Of a stretch of 64,000 nucleotides of DNA, positions 10,228 through 21,170 are shown piece after piece; position 1 is the first letter of the stretch, and every line of letters begins with the position of its first letter. This DNA comes from Sitta carolinensis (Eukaryota > Chordata > Aves > Passeriformes > Sittidae), in contig CM063295.1 of the NCBI GenBank assembly GCA_032173965.1, positions 3,348,001-3,412,000 on the forward strand, written 5' to 3'. The notes beneath the pieces are model-generated. The model had not been told where the DNA came from. It was given only the letters and a program-made list of their open reading frames with translations, and did not search any database. The translations under genes were made by a program, and so were the position numbers.

Positions 10228-12483
10228 ATAAGAAATTTGTCCAATAAGTGTTTGTTTCAATAAAACAGGTGTTTGGCTGCCTTGAGAGCCCTGAGTGCAG
10301 CAGAGGCTCCGAGAGCCGTGTGAGTGTGGGAGAGGAAAGCAGAGTGCAGGATGTGCAGTGACTGCACTGCACGAAGTTGGCTCTTTGTTATAATTGTTTT
10401 ACCGTGGCAGTTTTGCCATACGGGCTGTGGGGGTAACCATGGAAACAGAGACTCTACAAATTGAGGACTTAAACCCGGTGTTGTGAGAGTGCTTCAGATG
10501 GGCTGCACTTGATGATTAGAGATGTGAGGCTGCACAGAGCTCACACAGGGAGCGGGAAATGAGTGTTGTGAGCCCCAGAGTGTCCCGAGGGGAAATCTGC
10601 TGGGACCCTGGGCTGCAGGTGCTGAGGGCTGTGCCGTGCTTTGGGAAGCAGGCTCTGGTATCTGGGAGGTCAATGTGGCTGCACCTGCTCATGGGGCTGT
10701 TGGGAAGAGGGGAGGACAGGACACCCCTGTGCCCCCAGCCCTGTGAATGCTGTTAGCCCAAGGAAGGTCCTGTGAGCACAGTTGGGGTCAATCTCCTTGG
10801 TGTTCCTTTCTTTTCCTGCTTTTCTGGCTCAGATTTCCATACTCACTGGTGTGTTTCCTTCATGCTCCAAGGTGGTTCATGCGTTAAAACTGTCTGTGCT
10901 CGCAGAGTGAAGTTTGGAACATATTTTATACTAGCTAAAATTATATTTAGCGGTGTTTTAGAAACCAAATCCTGGGAAGACTCTATTTTGTGTGCTGGCT
11001 TGGTTTTTAACACTGTAGTTTGTGCTGTGCTACAGAAATATTTCCATCCTCCCCTTATTTTAGTGGAATTCTGAACTGAATCCAGGCAATTCATTAACTA
11101 AAAAGCCAGGGTGGGGAGAAAAAACCCAAACAAAGCCCAGGCTTATTCTGGGGTAAGCAGGAAACTAATTGTATTGGTTAAAGAAAACCCCAAACCCACA
11201 ACTTCTGTAAAGTAACAGTGAAGAGTAATTCTGTATTAAAAGTTAAGAGGTTTAGGCATTTAGAAGCTTATAATGATACACCGAATTTCTCCAGGTGTTT
11301 CAGGGTTATGAGGGCTATGGGAAAGGATTATTCAAACAATTTGGAAGTATTAGTACATGCCAGTAAAACTTTCTATTGTCAGCGACCATGGCTTTTTTTT
11401 TTTTTTTTTTTGTCAGAAAAAAAGATTTGGTTAATTAATGTATCCCTGATTACTTTTAGAGTGCAATATGTGGTAGGTAATATGCAAGCTGGTTATTACC
11501 TTAGATTCATTTTTATGTCAGTCTGAATTATTAAAGCAATTATAATTCACAATTCAAAGGTCTGAAGGAAGTAATATATGCTTTAAATTTCATGAAACAC
11601 TTTACTAATGAAAATCCCCAGTGATGTTAAGAGTAGTATTAATGTGCAGAAGGTGAGCGGGGTTTTAGCTGGTCTGACAATAAAATGTGATAGACTGGAA
11701 GAGTTCTATATGAATAAATTTTAAATTAGTACATGTCTAAACCACTTTTGGATAGGACATGGCATTTGCTGTAAAAGAATATGGTCTGGAGAAGTTACCC
11801 ATGGGATTCATTGGCATATTTCCAATTAACTGTTAGAGTGAAAACCAAAATGAAACATAAATATATCAAACTTGTGAATGGGAGTAAACCACATCCCTGT
11901 AGAAGGGTGGGCATAGACAATAATTTCCCCAAGTCTAGATCCTGGTACCCACGTCAGTGTCCTGTTGGTTTCCTTCTATGATATATTTCTTGCAAAACAG
12001 AAATAGAAAAAATAACAGTGGCTATCTGGAGTTTACTCTGGACTAATACAGGTATTCAGGAATATAAGGGTAACAAAAAATACTGAATTTTGTTCTTTGC
12101 AATACTTATTTTTGCACAAGACTAGGTGTTTTTGCCCTAATAATTGAAACCACTTAAAAAATAATTTCGTTAAAAATGTGATATTATTTGTAGCTTTTTA
12201 AAAGACTTTGAATGGCACAGAAGAGGAAGGAAAGGTAAATCAGGATTATACAGGCATTTGTGTCCCAAACATGTGTTTTGTGAAGTAATTTCACTAAGTT
12301 CTTCAGATAAATATATATATATTTTAAAAATCAGGTTGACCAGCATGACAGCAGAGCCAAGGCAGGTTTTTGCTTTAGCTGCTGGGGTAGGACAAAAGCA
12401 GTGAGGGTTGCAATTGTATTGATTTTTTTCTTTTTTATATTTGCATTTATATATTAATATATATACAAAGCACAGGACAGGAC
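10228..12483. other. Unique sequence, no gene seen
   Basis: A moderately GC patch (about 10270-10760) contains an RFX-like palindromic site at 10433-10446 and short open frames without domains. The rest is AT-rich, with a 19-T run at 11393-11411 and a short (TA)n tract near 12311-12322. No RNA gene or clear transposon was recognised. Confidence 0.45.
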
Positions 12484-12925
12484 TGCTGGAGCTGCTGTCT
12501 CCAAGCTTTTATTCCATCATAATTATCAGTCTCATTTTACAAAGCTAAGCAGGGGAGATGGAAGCAGCTTCAGCCACTGCAACAGCAGCTGAAGATCTTA
12601 GTTACAAGGTGTTTTAAAAACTTCTTAGCCAATAGGATAACATGAAAAGTTGACAAGCGTTTGTTAAAGCCAATTAGTACATTGTCATGTACATCTTACT
12701 TCTAACAAGGCTTTCTTGTGATGGTCTAAACCAATGGATAATACTTCATTAATAGCATACATATTTCCACTATCTTGCTTAATGTATTTTCGAGACCTAT
12801 TTTGATACTGCACATAACATTATTATTTCCTGACCTTGCTTCTTTTTGCTTTCTTACACTTCCCTATTCTGAGATTTGCTTTCCCACAGCTTTCTGAGAA
12901 TTTTATGGCTTTTCTGTTTCCCCCA
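12484..12925 (-). mobile_element. LTR-like element of passerine ERV type, antisense
   Basis: The block begins with TG (12484), ends with CCCCCA (12920-12925) and carries word groups I associate with passerine endogenous retrovirus LTRs: AAGCTTTTATTCC near the left end, AGCCAATAGGATAACA and GTTGACAAGCGTTTG in the middle, TATTTTCGAGACCTA and CTGAGATTTGCTTTC toward the right. On the minus strand an AATAAA signal lies at 12508-12513, which suits minus orientation. It is only about 25 bp from the proposed LTR 3' end, so the left boundary may extend further. No target-site duplication was found and there is no internal retroviral coding sequence, so this would be a solo LTR. Family assignment is from recall. 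Confidence 0.5.
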
Positions 12926-13157
12926 GGTGCTCTGTGAGGGTGCAGCTGAGCTGCTGATTTATAGCAGCACATTAGACCACTGGGGAACCCATCTCCTCCA
13001 CAACTGCAATTCAGTAGCCAGACCCAAGGGAAACCAAAACTTTGTCCACTTTTGCCATTTTATTTTTCCAGCTCCTTTAGTCCAAGTGGTTGACTTCAAC
13101 CACAGACTCGAAAATGCCTTTCACTGCCCTTCAGCTGCACTGCCAGCCCTGGTGATG
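12926..13157. other. Unique spacer
   Basis: Sequence between the LTR-like block and the next array; no feature recognised. Confidence 0.35.
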
Positions 13158-13688
13158 GGATGGTGGAGCCCCAGCATCACCCTGGGGTGAGCCAGGGGTG
13201 CTGGGCTGGCACAGTCCGGGGTTCCTGTCTCAGGAAACTCCCTGCAGCCTGGGATGATGGAGCCCCAAAATCTCCCTGGGGCTCTGGGGTGCTGGGCTGG
13301 CACAGTCTGGGGTTCCTGTCTCAGGAGATTCCCTGCAGCCTGGGGTGATGGAGCCCCAGCTCTGCCCTGGCACAGTGCAGGGTTCCTGTCTCAGGAGATT
13401 CCCTGCAGCCCAGGTGATGGAGCCCCAGCTCTGCCCTGGCACAGTGCAGGGTTCCTGTCTCAGTGAATTCCCTGCAGCCTGGGGTGATGGAGCCCCAGCT
13501 CTGCCCTGGCACAGTGCAGGGTTCCTGTCTCAGGAGATTCCCTGCAGCCTGGGGTGATGGAGCCCCAGCTCTGCCCTGGCACAGTGCAGGGTTCCTGTCT
13601 CAGTGAATTCCCTGCAGCCTGGGGTGATGGAGCCCCAGCTCTGCCCTGGCACAGAGCAGGGTTCCTGTCTCAGTAAATTCCCTGCAGC
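13158..13688. repeat. Minisatellite with 91-bp and 70-bp units
   Basis: The marker GGTTCCTGTCTCAG recurs with GTTCCTGTC starting at 13221, 13312, 13382, 13451, 13521, 13591 and 13661, giving spacings of 91, 70, 69, 70, 70 and 70 bp. The leftmost units are longer because they contain an extra segment with GGTGCTGGGCTGG that the 70-bp units lack. The tail after TCTCAG alternates between GAGATTCC and TGAATTCC in the right part, which suggests a 140-bp dimer. Open frames here on both strands are repeat artefacts. Confidence 0.9.
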
Positions 13689-14824
13689 TCCAGGATGGGA
13701 ACTCAGCTCTCAGGGCTCCACCCGGCAGGGCAGGGCTCGTCCTCCACCTCACCCTGCCAGCTCAGCTAATGGCCCTTCAGGAGCCCAATGGATCTTAATA
13801 AAAAATGGAAATGGGTTTGCCCCTTCATTTTAATTAACATTATGTCTACATTTCGATGATAATGGATAATTAAGTGAGTTACCTTGACATTGGAATGTTC
13901 TTGGAAATAATTTACTGTGCAATTTCATTAGGTTAAAGACATTTGTCTATTTTATTTTGAGTGGAAGTTTCATCATAAATATTTCTGAATATGATTTATA
14001 CATAAACTAATTATCATTCACAGAGTCAGGACTTTCCAAACTGCAAAAATTCATTGCGTGCATTTAAAAAATCTTTTTGTGATCATACATAGAATCTATC
14101 TATTATTTCAAAGAATTAGAAATACTTCTATTCCTTTGTTTTTTTGTTTTTTTTCCCCTGAAGTCTCCAGTCATTTGTTATTCTGTAAACACATCAAGAG
14201 GCACACAAGCATTCTCATGGAGTATTATTATTTTGGGGATAGCAAAGGTTGGCTTCATAAGGGGTGGTTTACTACACTTCAGAGAAAAGTGTTAATCAAT
14301 GAAAATGGTTCTTCAATAAAACCAGAAAGGAATGTAAAGAGGCAGTTTGTAGCTGTGTTTATTCACCTAAATGGTTGCCTTTTGGCCAGCTGTGGTACTG
14401 CCCTGGAGCATCCTTGTTCAAGCAGAAAATGAAAATGATAAAACGAACTTTCCAGGCTTAGTAAGGACCACATCTTGTCCATAAATCTTTGTGCATATCT
14501 ATTGATAAAGAGAGGGAGGATCCATCAGAAAAATCCCTCAGTAGCAGTTCTGTTCCTCAGCTTCTTGCAGGGTCATGGCCTCAATTCACAGAAATGCTTA
14601 ACTGGGTTTTGTGCAACAGAGAGACTCTAAATGCTACTGCAGAGCTTCTGTACTTGAGAGGGGCCCATAGCTCACCAAAATAATGATGGCATTGCAAATT
14701 GGTACCACTGTATTGTTTTTTAGTTATTGGGCATAATTCTATGACAATATGCATTTCACATATCCCATGGAAGGGGTCATTAAAGACAGTAATTTATTGG
14801 TAATTTCTGATATGTGAGAACTAA
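13689..14824. other. Unique AT-rich sequence, possible conserved element at left
   Basis: No gene or transposon recognised. Positions 13790-13990 are dense in TAAT-type words and free of simple repeats, which is compatible with a conserved non-coding element but not evidence for one. A 124-codon frame at 14058-14432 has no domain. Confidence 0.35.
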
Positions 14825-14852
14825 GAAAAGTTTCCTTCAAAGGAAACTTTTC
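14825..14852. repeat. Perfect 28-bp inverted repeat (13-bp arms)
   Basis: Arms GAAAAGTTTCCTT (14825-14837) and AAGGAAACTTTTC (14840-14852) are exact reverse complements separated by CA. As RNA the loop would be too tight unless the top pairs open, and as DNA it is a near-perfect palindrome. No further pairing extends outward, so a microRNA precursor is unlikely. Confidence 0.9.
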
Positions 14853-15773
14853 CTTCCAAGAGATTGTCAAACACACTGCAAATACCCACTTCTAATGTCA
14901 GATTTGTAGAAGAATTTTTTGGGAGATATGCTACTTTTGTGATGCAAATTATCAACTGCATTGTGGAAACAAATTCCACAGTTGTTTGGTTTGAAATTGT
15001 CCTGTCCTGGCACTGCTGGTCTGCACACCAGGAATGAGGGCAGGGGATGAAGAGAAAAGGAAGTGAATCATATTTTGAGAATAAGAACTTTAGGACAGTA
15101 TTTAAATAGATGAGGTGATACAGTGATCTGTAAAAGACCATTTTATGGCAGGAAATACAGTAGCAGTCATAATCAGACTATTAAATGGTACAAGACTATC
15201 AGATGTCTCCTGGAAACTCGGTGAAGTATTGTTTGGTAACGTTGCTCTGTCTGTAATTAATCTCTCTGAAGCCTAATCCTGCAGTTGATTCTCTCAGGGA
15301 AACTGGAAATTCAGGACCTGGGGTTACTTGGGCTACATTTTGCCGTTGATTTAATTGTCTGCTGGATCCGTGGGAACAAAAGGGCAATTTAAGTTTCCAC
15401 AAAGCAGATGAATTCATGTGTTAATATTTGAGATGGACCAATCTGTAACAGTCAGTGTCACACTTTCATTTTTCTGTGTCTCTCAGCTAAAACCTGGACA
15501 TGTTTCCACTGAAACATTTGAGAGAAAATAGACAGGCAAAGAGTTTGCTGCTTTGTCTTCTCCCTTGTCCTGGCCAGTCCCATCCCTGTCCTGCTTTAGC
15601 CAGATGAAATAAAGATAATTTGAGGATCCCTGGGGGTTTGGTGATGCTGCATCCCATATGAAAGGCTGAAGGTCCTCAGGGAAGCCCCTCTGCTCCCTGT
15701 CTGGTGGGTTTGCACAGCCCCGTGAGCCACCACTCTCGGAAATTTGGACAGTGAGGGGTAAATCCTTGGCTGG
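14853..15773. other. Unique sequence, no gene seen
   Basis: AT-rich unique sequence, becoming GC-rich from about 15680 toward the next array. Short open frames show no domain. Confidence 0.4.
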
Positions 15774-16210
15774 TGCAGGGCAGCTCCCTGGGCAGGGACA
15801 GGGGTGCCAGGGGTCTGTGGCCATAGGGCTGGCTACAGCTCTGAGGGCAGGGACAGGGGTGCCAGGGGCTGTACAGCTCTCTCCAGGGGCTGTACAGCTC
15901 CCTGGGCAGGGACAGGGGTGCCAGGGGCTGTACAGCTCTCTCCAGGGGCTGTACAGCTCCCTGGGCGGCAGGGGTGCAGGGTGTGTGCTCGCTGGGCGGA
16001 GGTGGCTGTACAGCTCTCTCCAGGGGCTGTACAGCTCCCTGGGCAGGGGCAGGGGTGCCAGGGGCTGTACAGCTCCCTCCAGGGGCTGTACAGCTCCCTG
16101 GGCAGGGACAGGGGTGCCAGGGGCTGTACAGCTCCCTGGGCAGGGGCAGGGGTGCCAGGGGCTGTGCATGGGCTGGCACAGCTCCCTGGGCAGGGACAGG
16201 GGTGCAGGGA
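15774..16210. repeat. Composite minisatellite with repeated GCTGTACAGC palindrome
   Basis: Two modules alternate. A short one (about 23 bp) carries GCTGTACAGCTCTCTCCAGG; a long one (about 38 bp) carries GCTGTACAGCTCCCTGGGCA followed by GGGACAGGGGTGCCAGGGG. The perfect 10-bp palindrome GCTGTACAGC occurs nine times between about 15868 and 16140. The centre (about 15961-16010) is degenerate. The long open frames on both strands (up to 271 codons) are Pro/Gly/Leu-rich repeat translations. Confidence 0.9.
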
Positions 16211-17126
16211 CCCTCGCAGCCTCTCCATGCCCCCACCCCGAGGGCCAGCAGGATGAACAGGGTGTGGTGGCCCCAGCCCGGGGGACACAGTGCCCCAAAT
16301 CAAACCCTCAGGTCTGGAAATGTCCCGCCTGCAGCCTGCAGGGTGCAGCCAGGCTGCCCACCAAGCCCTGGGGATTTGGTGAGTCCCTTTTCTTAGGGGT
16401 TCCACGTGGGTTGCAAACTGCCGATCTCTGAAGCTCCTTTCACCCGTCCCCATAAGACATCTTAGTTTAGGCAGCCACCAGAGCAGCACCACCAGTTTGT
16501 GCCTGCAGCTCCCCATCTGCAGGTTTTTGCTGCAGAGGGATGCTCTGGAGAACTCTTCTTGCACCTTTTCTTGTTTACTTCGTCCCTTCGCAGATTTTAA
16601 TGAGGAAATACTCTGGGTTTGAATTTTCTCTCCTTTTAAATATTGATTCGTACATTGACTTTAATGGGAGAAGAGTTGGATAATGCTAATTAATTAATAA
16701 TTAATACTAAATAATTCCTAGCCTAACCTAAATTACGGATCAAAAATCCACTTACACCAGCAGAGCTATTTAACAGAGGAAAACTGAAATAAGCACAGTA
16801 TTTAAATTCTTATCTAAAAACTCTCCCTGTCATCTTTCTGCCCTCTCTAAAGATTCTCTTTCCATCAGTGATTTGTCATTAGGCCACCTAACTCAAATAG
16901 GGGTTTTTTTAATTTTATTTTCATGGGGGACTCAGGCTTGCCAAACCTAAATAGAATGGAAGATTTTTGGAAAGGCAGATCCTTGGATCAGATGCAGGAT
17001 GTTTTTTTCCGCTGTAACAATTTTTCTTGTACTTTAGATACCATAGAACCTGTTCTAAAAATCTGAAGTTGAAAACATTTATTCAATACTAACTGTATTC
17101 CAGTGTTAGAGTTCTTCATTTATTAA
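16211..17126. other. Unique sequence, no gene seen
   Basis: GC-rich to about 16450, then AT-rich with a run of overlapping TAAT words at 16682-16715. Nothing else recognised. Confidence 0.4.
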
Positions 17127-17177
17127 TGTAGACACTGATATTGAAAATACTGTAGACACTGATATTGAAAATACTGT
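17127..17177. repeat. Perfect 24-bp tandem duplication
   Basis: The 24-bp block at 17127-17150, containing GACACTGATATTGAAAATAC, is repeated without change at 17151-17174, and the next three bases (TGT) continue the pattern. It is a two-copy direct duplication. Confidence 0.9.
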
Positions 17178-17666
17178 CCTGTGCTTTTATATTTCACAAT
17201 AGCTTAAATAAGTCAGTTCTACAGTTCTCTTTCACCAGTTTTTTTCTATGCTCCAGCTAATATGATTTTCAGATCAATTTAAATATATTCCCAGCTTTTA
17301 TGTCATGTTGAATAGTGTGACTCCACACAGAATATATAAAATATAAACTATTCTTCAGATCTCAAAGGGGAACCAGTTCACATTTTTGAGGGCAAGAATG
17401 TTGGTTTAACCTTTGTGAACACCTGGATGACACAAAGCACAGAGATGGTTGAAACACCTGAAGTTTTTCTGCTTCTGGAAAGGAATTCTATCTGTGCTCC
17501 TTCTGTCTGCAGAAAAGGAGCCTGCCCCTTTGCTCCTGTGCCAGTGTCAGTGCTGGCAGCTGAGGAGAGGTTTGACTGCAGCTCTGACATCAGGGTGATA
17601 GACAAGGCTGCCATGCTAACAAAAGCTTCATCACAGTCCTACACTCCTTGTACAAACCAAGTTGGG
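17178..17666. other. Unique sequence, no gene seen
   Basis: AT-rich then mixed sequence. A plus-strand frame at 17415-17732 runs into the poly-T tract and has no recognisable domain. Confidence 0.4.
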
Positions 17667-17683
17667 TTTTTTTTCTTTCTTTC

Positions 17684-17728
<45 letters not shown>
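17667..17728. repeat. Pyrimidine tract with 41-T run
   Basis: T-rich sequence with CTTTCTTTCT interruptions leads into an uninterrupted run of 41 T (17688-17728). It could be the reversed tail of a retro-inserted sequence, but no body is recognisable on the left side. Confidence 0.9.
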
Positions 17729-17729
<1 letters not shown>

Positions 17730-18107
17730 TAATAGAACACAAAGTATGAAGGCTCGTCTGAGTAGGAAAGATTCATCAAAATCTCTAATTAAATACATGA
17801 CAGCTGGTGAATTAGAGCATTCTGTCTTAGCGCTGCCATCCTATAATACTTCATAATCCTGAGAGTCCAAAGTATGAATTAATTATGCTTGTAAGTATCC
17901 TGATAACCAAGTAAAGGGGAAAAATAATCAAAAGCCACCCTGGAAGGTCTCTGAGAATGTAGGCAGTGCTGCTAATCATGAGTGACTATGACCAAATTAT
18001 TCCCAGATTACCAGGCTTTGAGAGAGAATATGCTGGTATTACAAGACTATTTGGTGAAAGAAACTGCTTGGTTTTGAAATAATGTGTTAAAAAAACACTT
18101 TCAGAAG
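17729..18107. other. Unique spacer
   Basis: AT-rich sequence between the poly-T tract and the LTR; nothing recognised. Confidence 0.35.
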
Positions 18108-18483
18108 TGTTCTGGTTTGACCCCAGCCGGCAACTAAAACACAACTAAAGCTCAGCTACTCTATCCCCAGTGAGATGGGGGAGAGAATCAGGATAAAAGT
18201 GAAAAAATAGGAGAAAAATCAATGGATTTGGATAAAAATAGTTCAATTGGTAAAGCAAAAACTGGAAAGCAAAGCAAGGCATTCATTCCCCATTCCCCTG
18301 GGCAGGCAGGTTCAGCCAGCCCAAGGCAGCTGAGCTCCATGCCAGTGATTTGGGGAGACAGAAGTGTGTCAGCCCTGCTCAGCAGTGACCAGAACCCCCT
18401 GTGTTATCATCCCTGCTCCCAGCACAAACCCCAGCATCAGCTCCTGGCAGCAAACCCCAGCTCTCCCAGCCAAAACCAGCACA
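18108..18483 (-). mobile_element. Degraded avian ERV solo LTR (ERVL-like), antisense
   Basis: The block begins TGTTCTGGTTTGACCCCAGC and ends CCAGCCAAAACCAGCACA, which are the inverted ends of a common avian ERV LTR family. Between them, in the right order, lie GTGAGATGGGGGAGAGAATC, CATTCATTCCCCATTCCC, GGGCAGGCAGGTTCAGCCA, CCCTGTGTTATCATCC and TCCCAGCACAAACCC. In this family the promoter-to-polyA sense runs on the other strand, so the copy is in minus orientation. Its length (376 bp) is shorter than intact copies as I recall them, so internal loss is likely. The polyadenylation signal region appears mutated. Flanking GAAG (18104-18107) and GAAA (18484-18487) may be a decayed target-site duplication. 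No retroviral gene is present. Confidence 0.8.
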
Positions 18484-19911
18484 GAAAGCTGTGTGCTAAA
18501 TACCAGCTCCTAACAGCTGGCAGTCCTCAGCCTTGCAAGGATAAACATGATAAAAATCCCCTAAATCTCAGTTTCAGATTGGTCCTGTTGTCTTCAAAAA
18601 CCAGAAGTTTAGAGACAAAGCTGTGAAGGTGTTCACCTGTTGTGAGTTTGTTTAGATTTACTGGTGAAGAGGTTTGGTTGCTTGTTGCTACTTTAGAGGA
18701 AAAGGAGCAGAACTAAAGCAGGAATTTTCATGCAGTTTACAATACTCTTAAACTGAAATACCCTGGGTTTGGGGCATGTAATTTTTTAACATTGATAGCC
18801 AGAGATTAAATGTTCCACTGAAACGTTCGCTTTAAAATTGCTCCATCCATAATCCAGATCTGAAACAGATATTGCTAAGGAAAAACTTTTAAACAGCCCT
18901 AGAGGTTTGTATGCAGCTTCTCTTTGATTTTTTTTTGTTGTCAAGACTTAAGGGTTTTTTCCCCTAGGGTTTTCTAACTTAAATTTTTCTCATTAAAATT
19001 TTCCCCACTAAAATCTATCCTCCAAAGTATGAAACATATGCCATTATATTTCTGTTCCTGTATATTTTGAACGAAATTGGACCTGTATGATAGATCTTAC
19101 ATAGACCTCTTCCTGCCTGTTTATTCACTGGTTTTATTGGTTATTCAGAGGCCATGAAATTACATTGAAAACACACCTGGGTTTTTGGATATCCTCAAAA
19201 TCCAAGTACAGTGAATTCTTTCTGTGTGAGGGCTCTTCCTCATTTTGCTCAGCAGATGGTCAGGTGTCAGTATCACGACTGGGATGTGAGGAGATGATTA
19301 ATTTCTGACAAACTTGGCCTGAAATTCCCGAGTTTACATGCTCCTGAGTCAAGAACACTTCTTTGGAGGGATGTTATAGCTGTCTTTTGAAGCAGCTGTG
19401 CTTCAATCCACTAAAACTGTGATTTATTTCTCACAGTTGTTAATTGGCACCATTCATGAATTGAAACCTGGTTACTGTTGTTAGAAACCAGAGTAAAATT
19501 GCACTTCCTGCAATTCAGTGTTGGGTCCTTTTTGACCTAGTTCTTAGAAGAACTCTGAGAGGAAGAAGAGACAGAAAAATGCCAAATATTTCTCATGATT
19601 AAGAAGACTTTGAAGAAACCAACAGATTTGTTGGGTTCTATTTGTAAGAAGTCCAGTGTTCCTGAGAAAGAGGCATATTCAGTGGCATGCTTGGTGGACA
19701 AGAACCACTGAGCAGCTTTTAAGTAAACTGATTTCTCTCTTGAAGGGTTCTGCTGTTTTCCCTAATCCATCTGCTGGCCTGCCATTTTGATGTAAGAAAT
19801 GGTGGGAAAGACTGATCCTGGATCAGCTACACAAGAATGACTTTCACCAAATGAGACACTTTCATCATGCTGGTGGGCTGAAAAATCACTTGTCACCATC
19901 GTGAGAAATGC
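18484..19911. other. Unique sequence, no gene seen
   Basis: AT-rich unique DNA. No transposon, RNA gene or coding region recognised. Confidence 0.45.
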
Positions 19912-20010
19912 TTGTCATAGACCCACAGAATTATTCAGGCTGGAAGGAACTGTGGGAAGTTCCCAGTCCAACTTCCCAGTCACTTCAGCTCAGCAGGCAG
20001 CCAGTGTGGT
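19912..20010 (-). mobile_element. CR1 LINE 3'-end fragment, antisense
   Basis: TCATAGACCCACAGAATTAT followed by TCAGGCTGGAAGGAACTGTG and CCCAGTCCAACTTCCCAG reproduces the reverse complement of the avian CR1 3' end, including two degenerate octamer-type terminal repeats at the left edge. CR1 copies are normally truncated at the 5' end, so a short antisense fragment is the usual form. The similarity fades after about 20010; the GC-rich DNA to about 20270 could be a continuation that I cannot confirm. Confidence 0.6.
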
Positions 20011-21125
20011 CAGGTGTGATTTATCTCTGTAAGCCCATGACAAGTGGTGGTGGGTTTGGCTCTGCTGCCAGCGTCCCTGCGTGCCTGAGCACTGAGCTCA
20101 TCCATCTTCCCCCTGGTAGCCTGTCTGCCTGCTGCAGCCTCCAGCCTGTTTGGCTGCAGAGCAGGCACAGCCTCCCTGCTCAGCCCAGCCAGGCTCCTGC
20201 TGCAGCTCTGCCAGCACTGCCCTGGAGGCTTTGTCCTCACAGAGCTGCTCCCTGCACCCTTTGGAAAGGCTTGAGATCTTCTTTAAGCAAACGGGGTTTT
20301 GTGCTTAAATATGGCTTGTAATTTCCACTGTTCTTATCTCCCCCGGCAGCCCAGGCTCCTCATCTGAGCTGTGGGAAACGGAACAGGCTGTGCTGGCACA
20401 CCACGGGAAGCACTAGCCCAGCACAGAACAGTTGTGTCTGTGAGAGATGGGCACGGGCTGCCCTCCCTAAGGCACCAAACCAGCCCAGCCAGGCACTGCC
20501 AGCCCTGAGTGAGGCTGAAACATTCCATCATCCCAACCCCGAGCTGTGTGCCTGTGCTGTGCCACTGCAGCTCTCTGCACTGGACACACCGCAACGGGGA
20601 GAAACAAGAAGTGTGCACTGCACTGTGTCTGCACCTCCCCTGGGGCGAGGTGCACTGCCAACACCGCACACCTGCCAGAAAACTCCCCGGGCAGCATCGA
20701 ACTTGCTGCTCGCTTTGGTTCCAGGGCAGGTGCCAGCAGATGGCACTCAGGAATCTGTAATCCTGTGAAACCTGTGGGGCTCGCTGGGACTGAGGAGCTG
20801 CCCCTTCCTCACTCCAGGGCTTCTGTGGTTTCAGCAGCACCCCGTGGGGACAACTGGTGGCTGCCAGAGGTGACTGACGTGGGGCATGGTGTGGTTCATT
20901 CTTGACTGGCAAAGGAATGAGACCTGCTTTGAATGTTCTGAACTCACTGCTGTAAAGAGAGCTGAGATGTTGTTTGTGTATTAAAATACTGTGTTGGCTT
21001 ATTGTTGTTTGTATGTGGTAATATGAGTAATGCTGTCCAGTGGCATAGATTGCATCATTTAATCAGTTTTCAGTTTTGATTACAGCTACCAGCAGGAGAC
21101 TCAGAGTTGCCAACTGTAATTAAAA

Positions 21126-21128
<3 letters not shown>
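20011..21128. other. GC-rich patch, then AT-rich unique DNA, unassigned
   Basis: Positions 20040-20900 are GC-rich, with open frames on both strands including a 192-codon minus-strand frame (20334-20912). Its translation has several Cys and Trp but no motif I recognise, and the opposite strand is open over the same span, so I do not call it a gene. An ATTAAA hexamer (21119-21124) sits only about 4 bp before the poly-A tract. Confidence 0.35.
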
Positions 21129-21159
<31 letters not shown>

Positions 21160-21170
21160 AAGAAAAAAAA
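21129..21170. repeat. Poly-A tract (29 A plus A-rich tail)
   Basis: An uninterrupted run of 29 A (21129-21157) is followed by GAAAGAAAAAAAA. It could be the tail of an inserted retro-copy, but no parental transcript is recognisable upstream. Confidence 0.9.

Noticed and set aside
10843..11094. Paired plus and minus short ORFs around 10772-11094 as a gene
   Set aside because: Two opposite frames of similar length overlap almost fully in unique DNA, with no domain in either.
14825..14852. microRNA precursor
   Set aside because: The stem is only 13 bp with a 2-base loop and pairing does not extend outward, unlike the roughly 30-bp stem of a pre-miRNA.
20334..20912. 192-codon minus-strand ORF as a gene
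   Set aside because: Open frames overlap it on the plus strand, the region is GC-rich and stop-poor, and no domain or homologue is recognised.
20930..21170. Processed pseudogene 3' end with poly-A tail
   Set aside because: The ATTAAA hexamer is only about 4 bp before the A run, and no upstream coding remnant or flanking duplication was found.
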